Origin: Ilumatobacter sp.
GTDB taxonomy: Bacteria > Actinomycetota > Acidimicrobiia > Acidimicrobiales > Ilumatobacteraceae
Assembly (NCBI GenBank): GCA_018666235.1
Contig: JABJAB010000044.1
Coordinates: 62,001 to 126,000 of the forward strand
Length of the DNA stretch: 64,000 nucleotides
Direction: 5' to 3'
Shown here: positions 1 through 11,419 of the stretch, piece by piece
How the letters are laid out: the number at the start of each line of letters is the position of its first letter
Position numbering within the stretch: position 1 is the stretch's first letter
Notes under the pieces: model-generated
Databases searched by the model: none
What the model was told of the DNA's origin: nothing
What the model saw: the letters and a program-made list of their open reading frames with translations, nothing else
Program-made: the position numbers and the translations under genes

Positions 1-403
1 TCAACAGGTATCCCGAACCCCTGGCCGCCATTGCCCGAGCAGCTGCGTTGCTGATTCGAGTCAGCGCCTTCACGTTGAGTTCGACCTCATCGCCAAGCCG
101 GTCCGCGTCAAGCTCGGCAAACTGACCACTGGTTCCGAATCCGGCGTTGTTCACGACCAGGTCGATCGGGTCCTCAGTGTTGCCGACCGCCTCCATCACG
201 GCGTCTTGGCCAGCTGCCGTTCCCAGATCAGCTTCCAGCACGCTGAACCCGTCGAACTGCTCGGCGATCTCCCGGAGCTTGTCGCCCCGTCGAGCCACGA
301 GCACCGTCGGTACCCCGGCCCGCCCGAGTTGCCGCGCCATCTCGGCGCCAATGCCAGAAGACGCGCCGGTGACGAGTGCGGTCGTGAACGGGAAGGAAGG
401 CAT
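1..403 (-). CDS. Short-chain dehydrogenase/reductase, N-terminal part (runs off window start)
   Basis: This is the first 134 codons of an SDR-family oxidoreductase; the C-terminal half, including the expected YxxxK catalytic motif, lies outside the window. Near the start the protein has the nucleotide-binding TGASSGIG glycine motif after a short hydrophobic strand, and further on the NNAG motif that stabilises the Rossmann sheet, both diagnostic of classical SDRs binding NAD(P)(H). The chosen start is the ATG at 403, directly before the first beta strand (MPSFPFTTALVTGASSGIG). The substrate cannot be told from this part. It lies downstream of the aquaporin gene on the same strand with a 78-bp gap, so co-transcription is possible. 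Confidence 0.85.
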   Translation of the reverse strand, partial: MPSFPFTTALVTGASSGIGAEMARQLGRAGVPTVLVARRGDKLREIAEQFDGFSVLEADLGTAAGQDAVMEAVGNTEDPIDLVVNNAGFGTSGQFAELDADRLGDEVELNVKALTRISNAAARAMAARGSGYLL

Positions 404-481
404 CCGTTCACCGTACCGACGCGGACCCGCCTTGTCGGCATGGTCCGCGTCGATGGCGCTGTAGCGCAGCCGATTCTGCGC

Positions 482-1243
482 TCAGGCTGCCGACGGGTCG
501 TGTCCGATGACGACGTCTTCGTTGTCGCCGAGCACGTAGCGGTGCAGTCCCGCGCCGATGGCCGCACCGATGAGCGGCGCCACCCAGAACAGCCACAGTT
601 GTCCGAGCTGGTCACTGCCGGCAAAAAGCGCCTGCGACGTCGACCGAGCAGGGTTGACACTGGTGTTCGTGACCGGGATGGAGATGAGGTGAATCAGGGT
701 GAGCGCGAGGCCAATGGCCAGACCACCCATTGCTGGGGCCGCCTTCTTCGCAGTTGCGCCAAGGATGACCACCAGGAAGACCGCGGTCAACACGATCTCC
801 GCGATCAAAGCTGCGGCGAGGCTGTACCCGCCAGGCGAGAACTCGCCGTACCCGTTCGAGGCGAAAACACCAGCGCCCTCTCCGATCTCGAAGCCTGCTT
901 GACCGTTGGCAATGCCCAACAGGACAGCGGCACCGATGATGCCCCCGATGACCTGTGCGCCGACGTACCCGGCTGCGTGCTTCGGATCAAAACGCCCGGC
1001 AACGACCATGCCCAACGTCACGGCCGGATTGAAGTGCCCACCCGAGATGTGCCCAAGCGCGTATGCCCCGGTCAGCACGGTGAGACCGAACGCGAGGCTG
1101 ACGCCGACGAAGCCAATACCGAGGCTGGTTCCGTTTCCGCCGACTCCGAAGTCGGCGGCGAGTACTGCAGCGCCGCAGCCACCGAGTACCAGCCAGAAGG
1201 TTCCCACGAGTTCCGCAACCAGCGGCTTGACCTTGAATTCCAT
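482..1243 (-). CDS. aqpZ: Aquaporin (MIP family channel, AqpZ-like)
   Basis: A 253-residue integral membrane channel of the major intrinsic protein family, expected in the cytoplasmic membrane as a homotetramer passing water. Both hallmark half-helix motifs are present: HFNPAVTLG in the first half and VNPARS in the second, the latter with the Arg of the selectivity filter typical of orthodox aquaporins. Six hydrophobic segments are readable. A longer frame opens seven codons upstream, but the ATG at 1243 ([12 protein letters not shown]) is preceded by AAGGAG at good spacing and matches the usual AqpZ N-terminus. It follows the ATP synthase operon on the same strand after about 180 bp. Glycerol transport is less likely from the motifs but not excluded. 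Confidence 0.92.
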   Translation of the reverse strand: MEFKVKPLVAELVGTFWLVLGGCGAAVLAADFGVGGNGTSLGIGFVGVSLAFGLTVLTGAYALGHISGGHFNPAVTLGMVVAGRFDPKHAAGYVGAQVIGGIIGAAVLLGIANGQAGFEIGEGAGVFASNGYGEFSPGGYSLAAALIAEIVLTAVFLVVILGATAKKAAPAMGGLAIGLALTLIHLISIPVTNTSVNPARSTSQALFAGSDQLGQLWLFWVAPLIGAAIGAGLHRYVLGDNEDVVIGHDPSAA

Positions 1244-1426
1244 TGTTCTGCTCCTTCGACGCAATCGAGGCTCGACTGCCGCCGACGACGATAAAGCATC
1301 AAGGAAGTGCGAACGCTGATCGGAGCCGCCTCAGGGCGTCAGCATCCGGGAAGAATCCACTGACTCGCGCTCGTGAACCAGCTCACGCGACGAGGTTCCC
1401 CTCAACCGCCTGCTGGCGAAGTGCGG

Positions 1427-1846
1427 CTACGCCGTGAAGCCGGTGGCGGTGAGGCGCGCCTGGGCGCGGGCCTTACCGGCAACAGCGTCGGCGATCGCGT
1501 CGGCGACGGTCTCGGCGCGCAGCGTTTGCTGGTGGCGCTCGAGTGAAGCCTTGGCGCGGTCGACGTCGATATCGCCCGCCAGTTCCGCGGTGTCAGACAG
1601 CAGCGAGATCTTCGTGGGGTTGCCACTGACTTCGACGAAGCCACGGTGAACGGCAATGTCTTGCACCTTGCCGTCGGTCTGAAAGACCCGCGTGTGGTTC
1701 TCGACGAGAACACCGAGGAACGCAGCGTGGCCTGCCTGGAAAGCGATCTCGCCTCCGCCCGCAGTACGCGTGATGACCATGTCGGCTTCGCCCGAGTAGA
1801 GCACCTTCTCCGGTGAAACGACTTCGACGATGATGGGATCAGCCAT
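1427..1846 (-). CDS. atpC: F1Fo ATP synthase epsilon subunit
   Basis: A 139-residue epsilon subunit of the F1 central stalk, which couples c-ring rotation to the catalytic head and inhibits ATP hydrolysis. The N-terminal beta sandwich is recognisable (IIVEVVSPEKVLYSGEADMV, then GEIAFQAGHAAFLGVL), and the C-terminal part is an Ala/Arg-rich helical hairpin. The open frame extends much further upstream, but the ATG at 1846 is preceded by GGAAGGAG and fits the family. It is the last gene of the atp operon, 70 bp after atpD. Confidence 0.95.
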   Translation of the reverse strand: MADPIIVEVVSPEKVLYSGEADMVITRTAGGGEIAFQAGHAAFLGVLVENHTRVFQTDGKVQDIAVHRGFVEVSGNPTKISLLSDTAELAGDIDVDRAKASLERHQQTLRAETVADAIADAVAGKARAQARLTATGFTA

Positions 1847-1916
1847 GATCAGGCTCCTTCCACAGGGTGGTTCGACAACAGGTTGCTGCCGGCGTGCTCG
1901 AACAACATGTGTTTGA

Positions 1917-3401
<1,485 letters not shown>

Positions 3402-3438
3402 TCAGATCTGGTCGTCGGAATTTTCGTGAGGGAAGGAC

Positions 3439-4431
3439 CTAGGCGGTCGAACCGCTCGAGGCTTTTTCGGCTTCGTCAAGTCGCCGACCGAAGTAGTCGT
3501 CGCCCATGTCGACGTAGCCCTGGGTGGCATCGCCGCCGTCAAGCGCTGCTGCGCCGCCGACGATCTCCATGATCTCGGAGGTGATCGAGGCCTGACGTGC
3601 ACGGTTCATCACGATGCTGAGGCTGCCGATCAGTTCTTCGGCGTTGTCGGTCGCGGACTTCATCGCCCGCTGACGGAAGGCATGCTCGGATGCCGCAGCG
3701 TTGAGCAGCGCGGCATAGATGCGAGCTTCGACATAGCGCGGCAGCAACGAATCGAGAATCTCAGTCGGGTCGGGTTCGAATTCGTAGTCGCCGCCCGAAC
3801 CGTCAGAGCTGCCGGCCTTGCCATCGCCGCCGGCGACCGTATCGGCCGACAGCGGAACGAGTGGACGCAACACGACTTCCTGGTTACCAGCGGTGATGAA
3901 GCGGGTGTAGACAAGCTCGACCTTGTCGACCTTGCCTGTGACAAACAGGTCCACAACGTATTCGCCAATACGGCGGGCATCTTCGTAGCTCGGCTGATCG
4001 CTGAAGCCCATGAAGGACTGGCTCAGCTGGTAGTCCCGGAAGCGGAAGTAGCCCTCGGCCTTTTTACCGACTGGGACAATGGTGTAGTCCTTGCCGGCGA
4101 GCACATCGGCCTTGACTTCACCTTCGGTTGCACGTTGCACGCCGGCGTTGTACCCGCCGCACAGACCACGATCGGCGGTGATCGCCACGTAGCAGGTGGT
4201 CTTGACCTCGTCACGACCAGCAAGCATCGGCACATCGTTCGATGCTCCGGCAGCTGCGAGATCCTTGACCACCTCGGTGATCTGCTCGGAATACGGGACG
4301 GCGGCCTGCACTCGCTGCTGAGCCTTCACGATGCGCGAGCCAGCAATCAGCTCCATGGCGCGCGTGATCTTCTTCGTGGACTGCATTGCCTTAATGCGGC
4401 CACGCAAGATCCGTTCTGTTCCACCTGCCAT
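3439..4431 (-). CDS. atpG: F1Fo ATP synthase gamma subunit
   Basis: A 330-residue gamma subunit, the rotating central shaft of F1. The N-terminal coiled-coil helix (LRGRIKAMQSTKKITRAMEL) and the C-terminal helix (AMKSATDNAEELI) are conserved. Before the YEFEPDP segment, at about residues 196-215, is a Gly/Ser/Asp-rich stretch where the E. coli protein has a shorter acidic loop. The ATG at 4431 has GGAGG seven bases upstream and gives the usual MAGGTERI start. Located between atpA and atpD. Confidence 0.96.
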   Translation of the reverse strand: MAGGTERILRGRIKAMQSTKKITRAMELIAGSRIVKAQQRVQAAVPYSEQITEVVKDLAAAGASNDVPMLAGRDEVKTTCYVAITADRGLCGGYNAGVQRATEGEVKADVLAGKDYTIVPVGKKAEGYFRFRDYQLSQSFMGFSDQPSYEDARRIGEYVVDLFVTGKVDKVELVYTRFITAGNQEVVLRPLVPLSADTVAGGDGKAGSSDGSGGDYEFEPDPTEILDSLLPRYVEARIYAALLNAAASEHAFRQRAMKSATDNAEELIGSLSIVMNRARQASITSEIMEIVGGAAALDGGDATQGYVDMGDDYFGRRLDEAEKASSGSTA

Positions 4432-4583
4432 TATGAATTCCTCCGGCTCAGACCACGCTGCTGCGACCAAATCTGGTCGCCAAAGGTGGCAGCTTCATCG
4501 CTGGCTCTTCCCTCAGCGCCCAGTGCGCAAATCGTGTACATGGTCATCTTTCGATCGTCGTCGGTGTGGATAGGGCTGCGGAG

Positions 4584-6179
<1,596 letters not shown>

Positions 6180-6235
6180 TCTGATAATCCCTAACAGTCA
6201 GCAAATGAGTAGTCGTGCGGCATCCGGGTCGGCTC

Positions 6236-6763
6236 TTAGAGCCGGCTCTTCAGCTGGTCGATGCGAGTACGAACGGTGTCATCGATGACGGTGTCACCGA
6301 TGGTGGCCACGACACCCCCGATGACGGAGGGGTCAACGACGGCCTTGAGGCTGATGCTCATGCCCGAGGCGTTTTCGAGCGCCGCTTTGAGTCGGGCCTG
6401 CTGGTCGTCGGAAAGCGCGACAGCAGTACGGACTTCGGCGACAGTGAGAAACTTCGAGCCAGCAGCGCGCTCGACGAGCTGATCGACGATGGCCGGAAGC
6501 TCACGGCCACGACCGGAGCCGACCACCATCGACACCAGCTGTGTCGTGGTGCTGGTGGCCTTACCGCCGAGCAGATCTTCGACGATGGCCTGGCGCTTCT
6601 CAGCGGGCACCTGATCGTCGGTCAGTGCGTTGCGGAGTTCGTCGCTCGACTCATATGAGCGAGCGAAACGGAACAACTCGTCTTCGACTTCGTCGAGAGT
6701 GCCCTCAGCGCGGGCGATCTCGAACAGTGCTCGGGCGTAACCCTGAATACGTGCGTCGCTCAT
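6236..6763 (-). CDS. atpH: F1Fo ATP synthase delta subunit
   Basis: A 175-residue delta (OSCP-like) subunit joining the peripheral stalk to the top of F1. The N-terminal helical domain (IQGYARALFEIARAEG) and the C-terminal segment (GMSISLKAVVDPSVIGGVVATIGDTVID) are characteristic. Its start overlaps the end of the preceding b-subunit gene by 4 bp (ATGA), indicating translational coupling. It is a separate protein, not fused to subunit b as in mycobacteria. Confidence 0.95.
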   Translation of the reverse strand: MSDARIQGYARALFEIARAEGTLDEVEDELFRFARSYESSDELRNALTDDQVPAEKRQAIVEDLLGGKATSTTTQLVSMVVGSGRGRELPAIVDQLVERAAGSKFLTVAEVRTAVALSDDQQARLKAALENASGMSISLKAVVDPSVIGGVVATIGDTVIDDTVRTRIDQLKSRL

Positions 6764-7329
6764 GATGAAGCCCCCACTCGTGCGATGAATCCTTCGATCA
6801 GATCCTGCTGTGCGGCGTCGTCGAGGGTGCCGTTGACGACACTGTCGATGGCGCTCGATGAATACCGTGCGATCTCGGCACGGAGCTCGTCACCACTGCG
6901 ACCAGCTGCAGAAACCAGTTCGGCCTCGGCACGAGCCTCGATATCGGCCATTTCGGCTCCGAGCCGTTCCCGGCCGTCAGCGAGGAGCGCTTCAGCCTGG
7001 GCGTCGGCGTCGGCATAGAGCCGGCTGCGCTCGGCATCAATATCGCCCTTTGCGGAGCGGATGCGCACCGCTTCGGCCTCAGCGGCAGCCGCTGCAGCAG
7101 CGGAGTCGTCGAGTTCTTTCTGGATTCTCGCGGTGCGGTCCGAGAAACTCTTCTTGATCGTCGGTCCGGCGAACTTGAAGAGCGCACTGAACACGATGAT
7201 CGACGCCAGCGAACCGATGATCATTTCGCCCGTGGGCGGCAGAATCGGATGCAGTGACGTTGAGCCAACACCGTCGTTCGGGACGGACTCGGCTGCGATG
7301 AATGCGTTGACTGCGGCGATCAGGCTCAT
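6760..7329 (-). CDS. atpF: F1Fo ATP synthase subunit b (second of two b-type subunits)
   Basis: A 189-residue peripheral stalk subunit. One membrane segment at about residues 36-56 (MIIGSLASIIVFSALFKFAG) is followed by a long Ala/Glu/Arg-rich coiled coil, the classic AtpF layout. It overlaps the upstream b-type gene and the downstream atpH by 4 bp each, so the three genes are translationally coupled. With the neighbouring gene it probably forms a b/b' heterodimer. Confidence 0.93.
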   Translation of the reverse strand: MSLIAAVNAFIAAESVPNDGVGSTSLHPILPPTGEMIIGSLASIIVFSALFKFAGPTIKKSFSDRTARIQKELDDSAAAAAAAEAEAVRIRSAKGDIDAERSRLYADADAQAEALLADGRERLGAEMADIEARAEAELVSAAGRSGDELRAEIARYSSSAIDSVVNGTLDDAAQQDLIEGFIARVGASS

Positions 7330-7955
7330 GCGTTTGCTCCCATTGCCGCGTCGACTGCGGCGGTCACGACGTCAGCACTGGGTGCTTTGCCTGCAGCGAG
7401 TTCTCCCGCTCGGGCAGCAACGTCAGAGACCGCTGAGGCGACCTGCGAACTCGCTGCCTGGCGAGCAGCTTCGACCTCGGCCGCTGCTGCTGCACGCTTC
7501 TCGGCGATGCGGGCATTGACGGCTGTGAGCTGTTCGTTGCGCTCACCTTCGAGCGTGGCCCGAGCAGCGTCCACACGACCCTGGGCGTCGGCGCGAACCG
7601 AAGCGACCTGTGCGTCGTACTCAGCAACTTCGGCCCGGGCGGACGCGGTGAGCGTCTCGGCCTTCTCGAAGTCGCCTTGGATGCTGTCGTAGCGCGCGGT
7701 CATGCCGGCCCGAACCTTCGGGAACAGGACGTAGCGCAACACGATGGCGAGCACGACGAACGAACCGAATCCCCAGACGATCTCTTTGACCTCGGGGGCG
7801 ATCGGGATGAGTTCGGGACACCCAGCCGACGAAGTATCGCTCGTCGGAAACTCGGGGTTGCCCTCGAGATCGGTGCGCTCACACGTGTCGGCTTCGATCA
7901 GATTGACCTGAACGACGCTTCCAGTGTGCGAAGTTGTGACGACTGCTGTCAGCAC
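7326..7955 (-). CDS. atpF: F1Fo ATP synthase subunit b' (first of two b-type subunits)
   Basis: A 209-residue b-type subunit with a single membrane segment (about residues 59-79, IVWGFGSFVVLAIVLRYVLF) and a long alanine-rich coiled coil. Unlike the next gene it has about 58 residues before the membrane segment, predicted to lie outside the cytoplasm and holding two cysteines (about residues 25 and 46). The start is GTG at 7955 with AAGGAG six bases upstream. Two unequal b genes in one operon recall the b/b' arrangement of cyanobacteria and photosynthetic bacteria; a heterodimer is inferred. Confidence 0.9.
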   Translation of the reverse strand: MLTAVVTTSHTGSVVQVNLIEADTCERTDLEGNPEFPTSDTSSAGCPELIPIAPEVKEIVWGFGSFVVLAIVLRYVLFPKVRAGMTARYDSIQGDFEKAETLTASARAEVAEYDAQVASVRADAQGRVDAARATLEGERNEQLTAVNARIAEKRAAAAAEVEAARQAASSQVASAVSDVAARAGELAAGKAPSADVVTAAVDAAMGANA

Positions 7956-8007
7956 GTCGACTCCTTGCGTTGATGAATGAATTGGACCAAGTGTCTGGGG
8001 AGTTCGC

Positions 8008-8349
<342 letters not shown>

Positions 8350-9129
8350 TCAGTGTTCTTCGCCGTGACCGGCAGTTGAGTTGCTGAAGTAGACGGCGGC
8401 GAGGATCGTGAAGATGTAGGCCTGCAGGAATGCAACGAGAATCTCGAAGCCCGTCAGGAAGATCAACATGAAGAACGGCAGGATGCTCGTCGGGACCAGC
8501 AGGAGCTGCTGGGTTTCCGCGGTCACCAGGGCTTCGGTCAACAGACCGAAGGTGACCAGCAGAATATGGCCGGCCATCATGTTCGCCATCAATCGGACGG
8601 TGAGGCTGAACGGCGTGATGAAGATCGTCGACACGAACTCGATGCCACCAACAAGCGGCTTGAGCGGCGTGGGAACCCCGGGAGGCCACAAAAGGTGGCC
8701 GAAGTACTTGGCGCCCTGATGCTTCAGGCCAGTGCCGATGAACAGCACCCAGACCAGCAGCGACAGCGCCAGCGGGATCGCCATACGAGCAGTGGCGGGC
8801 ATCTGCAGAATCGGGATCACGCCCGGGATGTTGCAGAGGAAGATGAAGATGAAGAGGCTGAGCAAGAACGGCGTCCAGCCGAGACCCTGCTTGCCGAGGG
8901 TCTGCATCACGATGCCCTCTTCGATGAATTCGACCGTGGTCTCAGCGAGGTTGCGAGCGCCGGTCGGCGCCTTCTTGGCGTCAGCTCGCGCTGCGAGCGT
9001 GAACAATGCCATGCCAATCAATGCCGAGGCAACGGCAATGAGGGCAACTTTGTTGAAGGACGGGAAGATGTCCTGCCATCGAAGAATTTCGTTGATGGGA
9101 GGGAAGACGAGGCCACGTTCAGCGAGCAC
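8350..9129 (-). CDS. atpB: F1Fo ATP synthase subunit a
   Basis: A 259-residue subunit a, the proton channel next to the c-ring. The essential arginine is Arg179 within SLTVRLMANMMAGH, and five or six hydrophobic segments are readable. The start is GTG at 9129; a stop codon lies in frame about nine codons upstream, so no much longer version is possible. The Shine-Dalgarno is weak (GGAAAT). Confidence 0.95.
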   Translation of the reverse strand: MLAERGLVFPPINEILRWQDIFPSFNKVALIAVASALIGMALFTLAARADAKKAPTGARNLAETTVEFIEEGIVMQTLGKQGLGWTPFLLSLFIFIFLCNIPGVIPILQMPATARMAIPLALSLLVWVLFIGTGLKHQGAKYFGHLLWPPGVPTPLKPLVGGIEFVSTIFITPFSLTVRLMANMMAGHILLVTFGLLTEALVTAETQQLLLVPTSILPFFMLIFLTGFEILVAFLQAYIFTILAAVYFSNSTAGHGEEH

Positions 9130-9191
9130 GTTGATTTCCGTTTCAGTCGTGGGGGTTCAGCGGATGGGTGATCAGCGGGAGGGAGGATAGG

Positions 9192-9662
9192 TCAGATTGT
9201 GTGGTCGCGACTCACTTGCGGGACATCTGATTTCAGACCCGGTTGTGAAAGCGAGAGTGCGACGTACTTCATCTCCCAGAAGAGGAGACCAAGGTGCGTC
9301 ACGATGATGGTCGATCCGAGTGCCGGAAGTGAAATCCAAGACGCGTCTTTCACGATCCACACGGCGAGAAAGATCAAGGCGAGACGAATCAGGTACCCGA
9401 ACATCGTCGCGCCCATCATCAATCCGACCGAGATTCGGGCAGCGCCGGCAATCAACGCGGCGGCGAGAGCGAAGTTCACCAACACGATGGCGACGCCGTA
9501 CGCACTCGAGAAGGCCCCGTTGACACCCCAGATGACACCGCAGATCGCAATGATGATCGGCGCAACGATGAGCCCACGCTTGATCATGTCGTTCGACACG
9601 GCCACTTCGGGGGCGGGCCCCTCGAATCGTGTCGTGAATGCGTCGCCCGCGGTGGCGCTCAT
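9192..9662 (-). CDS. AtpI-like small membrane protein of the ATP synthase operon
   Basis: A 156-residue protein with about four hydrophobic segments (GLIVAPIIIAICGVIWGV, GVAIVLVNFALAAALIAGA, MFGYLIRLALIFLAVWIV, ALGSTIIVTHLGLLFWEM). Its size, topology and position just before atpB match the AtpI/subunit I family, implicated elsewhere in c-ring assembly and possibly Mg2+ supply. Primary sequence conservation in this family is low, so the call leans on context. Its start overlaps the upstream atpZ-like gene by 4 bp. Confidence 0.75.
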   Translation of the reverse strand: MSATAGDAFTTRFEGPAPEVAVSNDMIKRGLIVAPIIIAICGVIWGVNGAFSSAYGVAIVLVNFALAAALIAGAARISVGLMMGATMFGYLIRLALIFLAVWIVKDASWISLPALGSTIIVTHLGLLFWEMKYVALSLSQPGLKSDVPQVSRDHTI

Positions 9663-9961
9663 CCGGCAGCCTCCGGATCGACAGCCGCTGCTTGCGCAGC
9701 AGCATTTCGTGCCGCAGGTCCGCGACGCTGCTCGTCAAGTTCGTCCATGCGCGCTTCGTAGCGGTACTTGAACTTCAAGAAGAGGCCGACCGAGCCGATC
9801 ACGGTCATCACGATCATGAAGAGCGGCATGGTGCCAAAGAGGCGATCGAGTCCAAAGCCGGCGAGCAAGAAAAGCACCAACATGATCACGGCGTCCATGC
9901 CATGGCCGAGGGAATCCTCGGTGTTCACGCGCTTCTGCGTGTTGATGGGGAGCAGCTTCAT
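9659..9961 (-). CDS. AtpZ/AtpI-family protein (F1Fo gene 1 product)
   Basis: A 100-residue protein with two membrane segments (MDAVIMLVLFLLAGFGLDRLFG and MPLFMIVMTVIGSVGLFLKFKY) followed by a charged cytoplasmic tail ending in an Ala-rich stretch. The GFGLDRLFGTMPLFMI segment, with a conserved Asp between two helices, is typical of AtpZ (ATPase_gene1 family). It is coupled by a 4-bp overlap to the AtpI-like gene. AtpZ and AtpI have been linked to Mg2+/Ca2+ handling for the synthase in other bacteria. Confidence 0.8.
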   Translation of the reverse strand: MKLLPINTQKRVNTEDSLGHGMDAVIMLVLFLLAGFGLDRLFGTMPLFMIVMTVIGSVGLFLKFKYRYEARMDELDEQRRGPAARNAAAQAAAVDPEAAG

Positions 9962-10043
9962 GGGTCTGTGCGAGTCGAAGAATGTGGTTCAGGGCAGAGC
10001 AACGAATTCAGTACGAATCGGAGCTTGTGAACGCATGCACAAC

Positions 10044-11285
10044 CTAGTGGTCGCGCTCCCCCGACGGCAACTGTGTGCGAAAGTTCTCGCCTGACACGTC
10101 GAGTTGAAGCTGCTCGTGCTCGACCGTCTGCTGAATGTCCGGCCGATCGAGACCGTCTGGCGGCGTGCCGTTCTCTCGGCGTCGAGCTCGCACACTGGGG
10201 TGCAGCACCGTGTAGAGGACAATCCCAATCACCGCGATACCGAACGGCAAGTACGTCGGGTTCTGATCGGTCAGCGTCGGGTACAGAACAAAGGCACTGA
10301 GCAGGGCGGTCCACGTCCAGAGAATGACGACGCTCCGTCGGTGGCCGTGGCCCATCTCCATGAGGCGATGATGCAGGTGACCCTTGTCAGCCGAAGCAAG
10401 ACCCTGTCCGCTCGTGGCCCGGCGGACGATCGCGAAGAGCGTGTCGAAGATCGGCACGCCCAGGATCAGGAGCGGGATCGCCAGCGGCGCGAGGAAGAAG
10501 TACGTCGTGCCGACCGACTCCTCGCCCACCTCGACACGGCCACCGACCACGCTGGTCGATACCGCCATCAGGAGCCCGAGCAGCAGCGCCCCTCCGTCGC
10601 CCATGAAGATGCGTGCCGGATTGAAGTTGTGCGGCAGAAATCCGAAGCAGATACCGGCGGCAACGACGGCGAACAGCGGTCCAACGTTGGCGGTGTCGAG
10701 CAATTCGAGCGTTGCGAGGCGCTCGCTGTAGAGGAAGAACGCAACCGCTCCGATGCCGACAATGCCCGCCGCGAGTCCATCGAGACCGTCAACCAGATTG
10801 ATTGCCTGACTCATGCCGACCAGCCACAGCACGGTGACCAGCGGGCTGAGCGACTCACCGAGGAAGATCGCGCCTTCGTAGAACGGCAGGCGGAACGCAA
10901 ACATCTCGACACCGAAATAGACGAGCACGACACCGGCGAGCACCGTGCCGAACACCTTGGCAGGTGCCGAGATATCCCGGACGTCGTCGATCAGTCCGAC
11001 GACGAAGATGATCGTCGCTGCGATGAGCACACCCCACGGTTCGGAGTTGCTCTCGAACAACACGTCGAGAGATCCGGTGAACCAAGCCGTCACGAAGGCG
11101 GCGACGAAGCCGACATACATTGCCAGGCCGCCGATGTCGGGCAGCGCCGTGTCATGCACCGTGCGATCGTTCGGGAGGTACACCCAGCCAAGCCGTCGGG
11201 CCAGCATTCCGACGAGTGGTGTGACACAGAAAGTCGCAACCGCCGCCACCGCTCCCACCAGGAGGTAAGACCCAAGCGTCGGCAC
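10044..11285 (-). CDS. wecA: Polyprenyl-phosphate N-acetylglucosaminyl (sugar) 1-phosphate transferase, WecA/TagO-like
   Basis: A 413-residue polytopic membrane enzyme that transfers a sugar-1-phosphate from a UDP-sugar to polyprenyl phosphate, the first step of arabinogalactan or other surface glycan assembly. Motifs seen: GLIDDVRD with the catalytic Asp pair, NLVDGLDGLAAG, FNPARIFMGDGGALLLG, and the His-rich DKGHLHHRLMEMGHGHRRS loop that separates WecA-type from MraY enzymes. The frame stays open upstream through the palindromic repeat; I chose GTG at 11285 because upstream sequence is the repeat. No good Shine-Dalgarno is visible; a TAGTAT -10-like hexamer lies at 11294-11299, so the mRNA leader may be very short. 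It heads the atp operon, as rfe/wecA does in mycobacteria. Confidence 0.9.
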   Translation of the reverse strand: MPTLGSYLLVGAVAAVATFCVTPLVGMLARRLGWVYLPNDRTVHDTALPDIGGLAMYVGFVAAFVTAWFTGSLDVLFESNSEPWGVLIAATIIFVVGLIDDVRDISAPAKVFGTVLAGVVLVYFGVEMFAFRLPFYEGAIFLGESLSPLVTVLWLVGMSQAINLVDGLDGLAAGIVGIGAVAFFLYSERLATLELLDTANVGPLFAVVAAGICFGFLPHNFNPARIFMGDGGALLLGLLMAVSTSVVGGRVEVGEESVGTTYFFLAPLAIPLLILGVPIFDTLFAIVRRATSGQGLASADKGHLHHRLMEMGHGHRRSVVILWTWTALLSAFVLYPTLTDQNPTYLPFGIAVIGIVLYTVLHPSVRARRRENGTPPDGLDRPDIQQTVEHEQLQLDVSGENFRTQLPSGERDH

Positions 11286-11322
11286 GAGCCCCGATACTAC
11301 GCGCCCCTCCCCCCACACTCCC

Positions 11323-11376
11323 CCGTTTGCGTACCCGGGGGGGGTCGGATACGACACCGGATGGGTACGCAAACGG
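11323..11376. repeat. Long palindromic repeat, copy A
   Basis: The arm CCGTTTGCGTACCC (11323-11336) and its perfect reverse complement GGGTACGCAAACGG (11363-11376) enclose a 26-base loop that itself contains a short stem (GTCG-GATA-CGAC). The sequence can fold into a 14-bp hairpin on either strand. It lies between divergent wecA and the DUF559 gene, and the same 14-base arms recur at copy B. Confidence 0.9.
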
Positions 11377-11419
11377 TTTTGTTTGCCGGACCGGGCGTCG
11401 CCGAGCCCACTGCAGAGGT

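Noticed and set aside
11327..11419. Extended N-terminus of the DUF559 protein starting inside palindrome copy A
   Set aside because: The extra residues are encoded by the repeat and by low-quality sequence; the HTH domain begins at the GTG at 11420.
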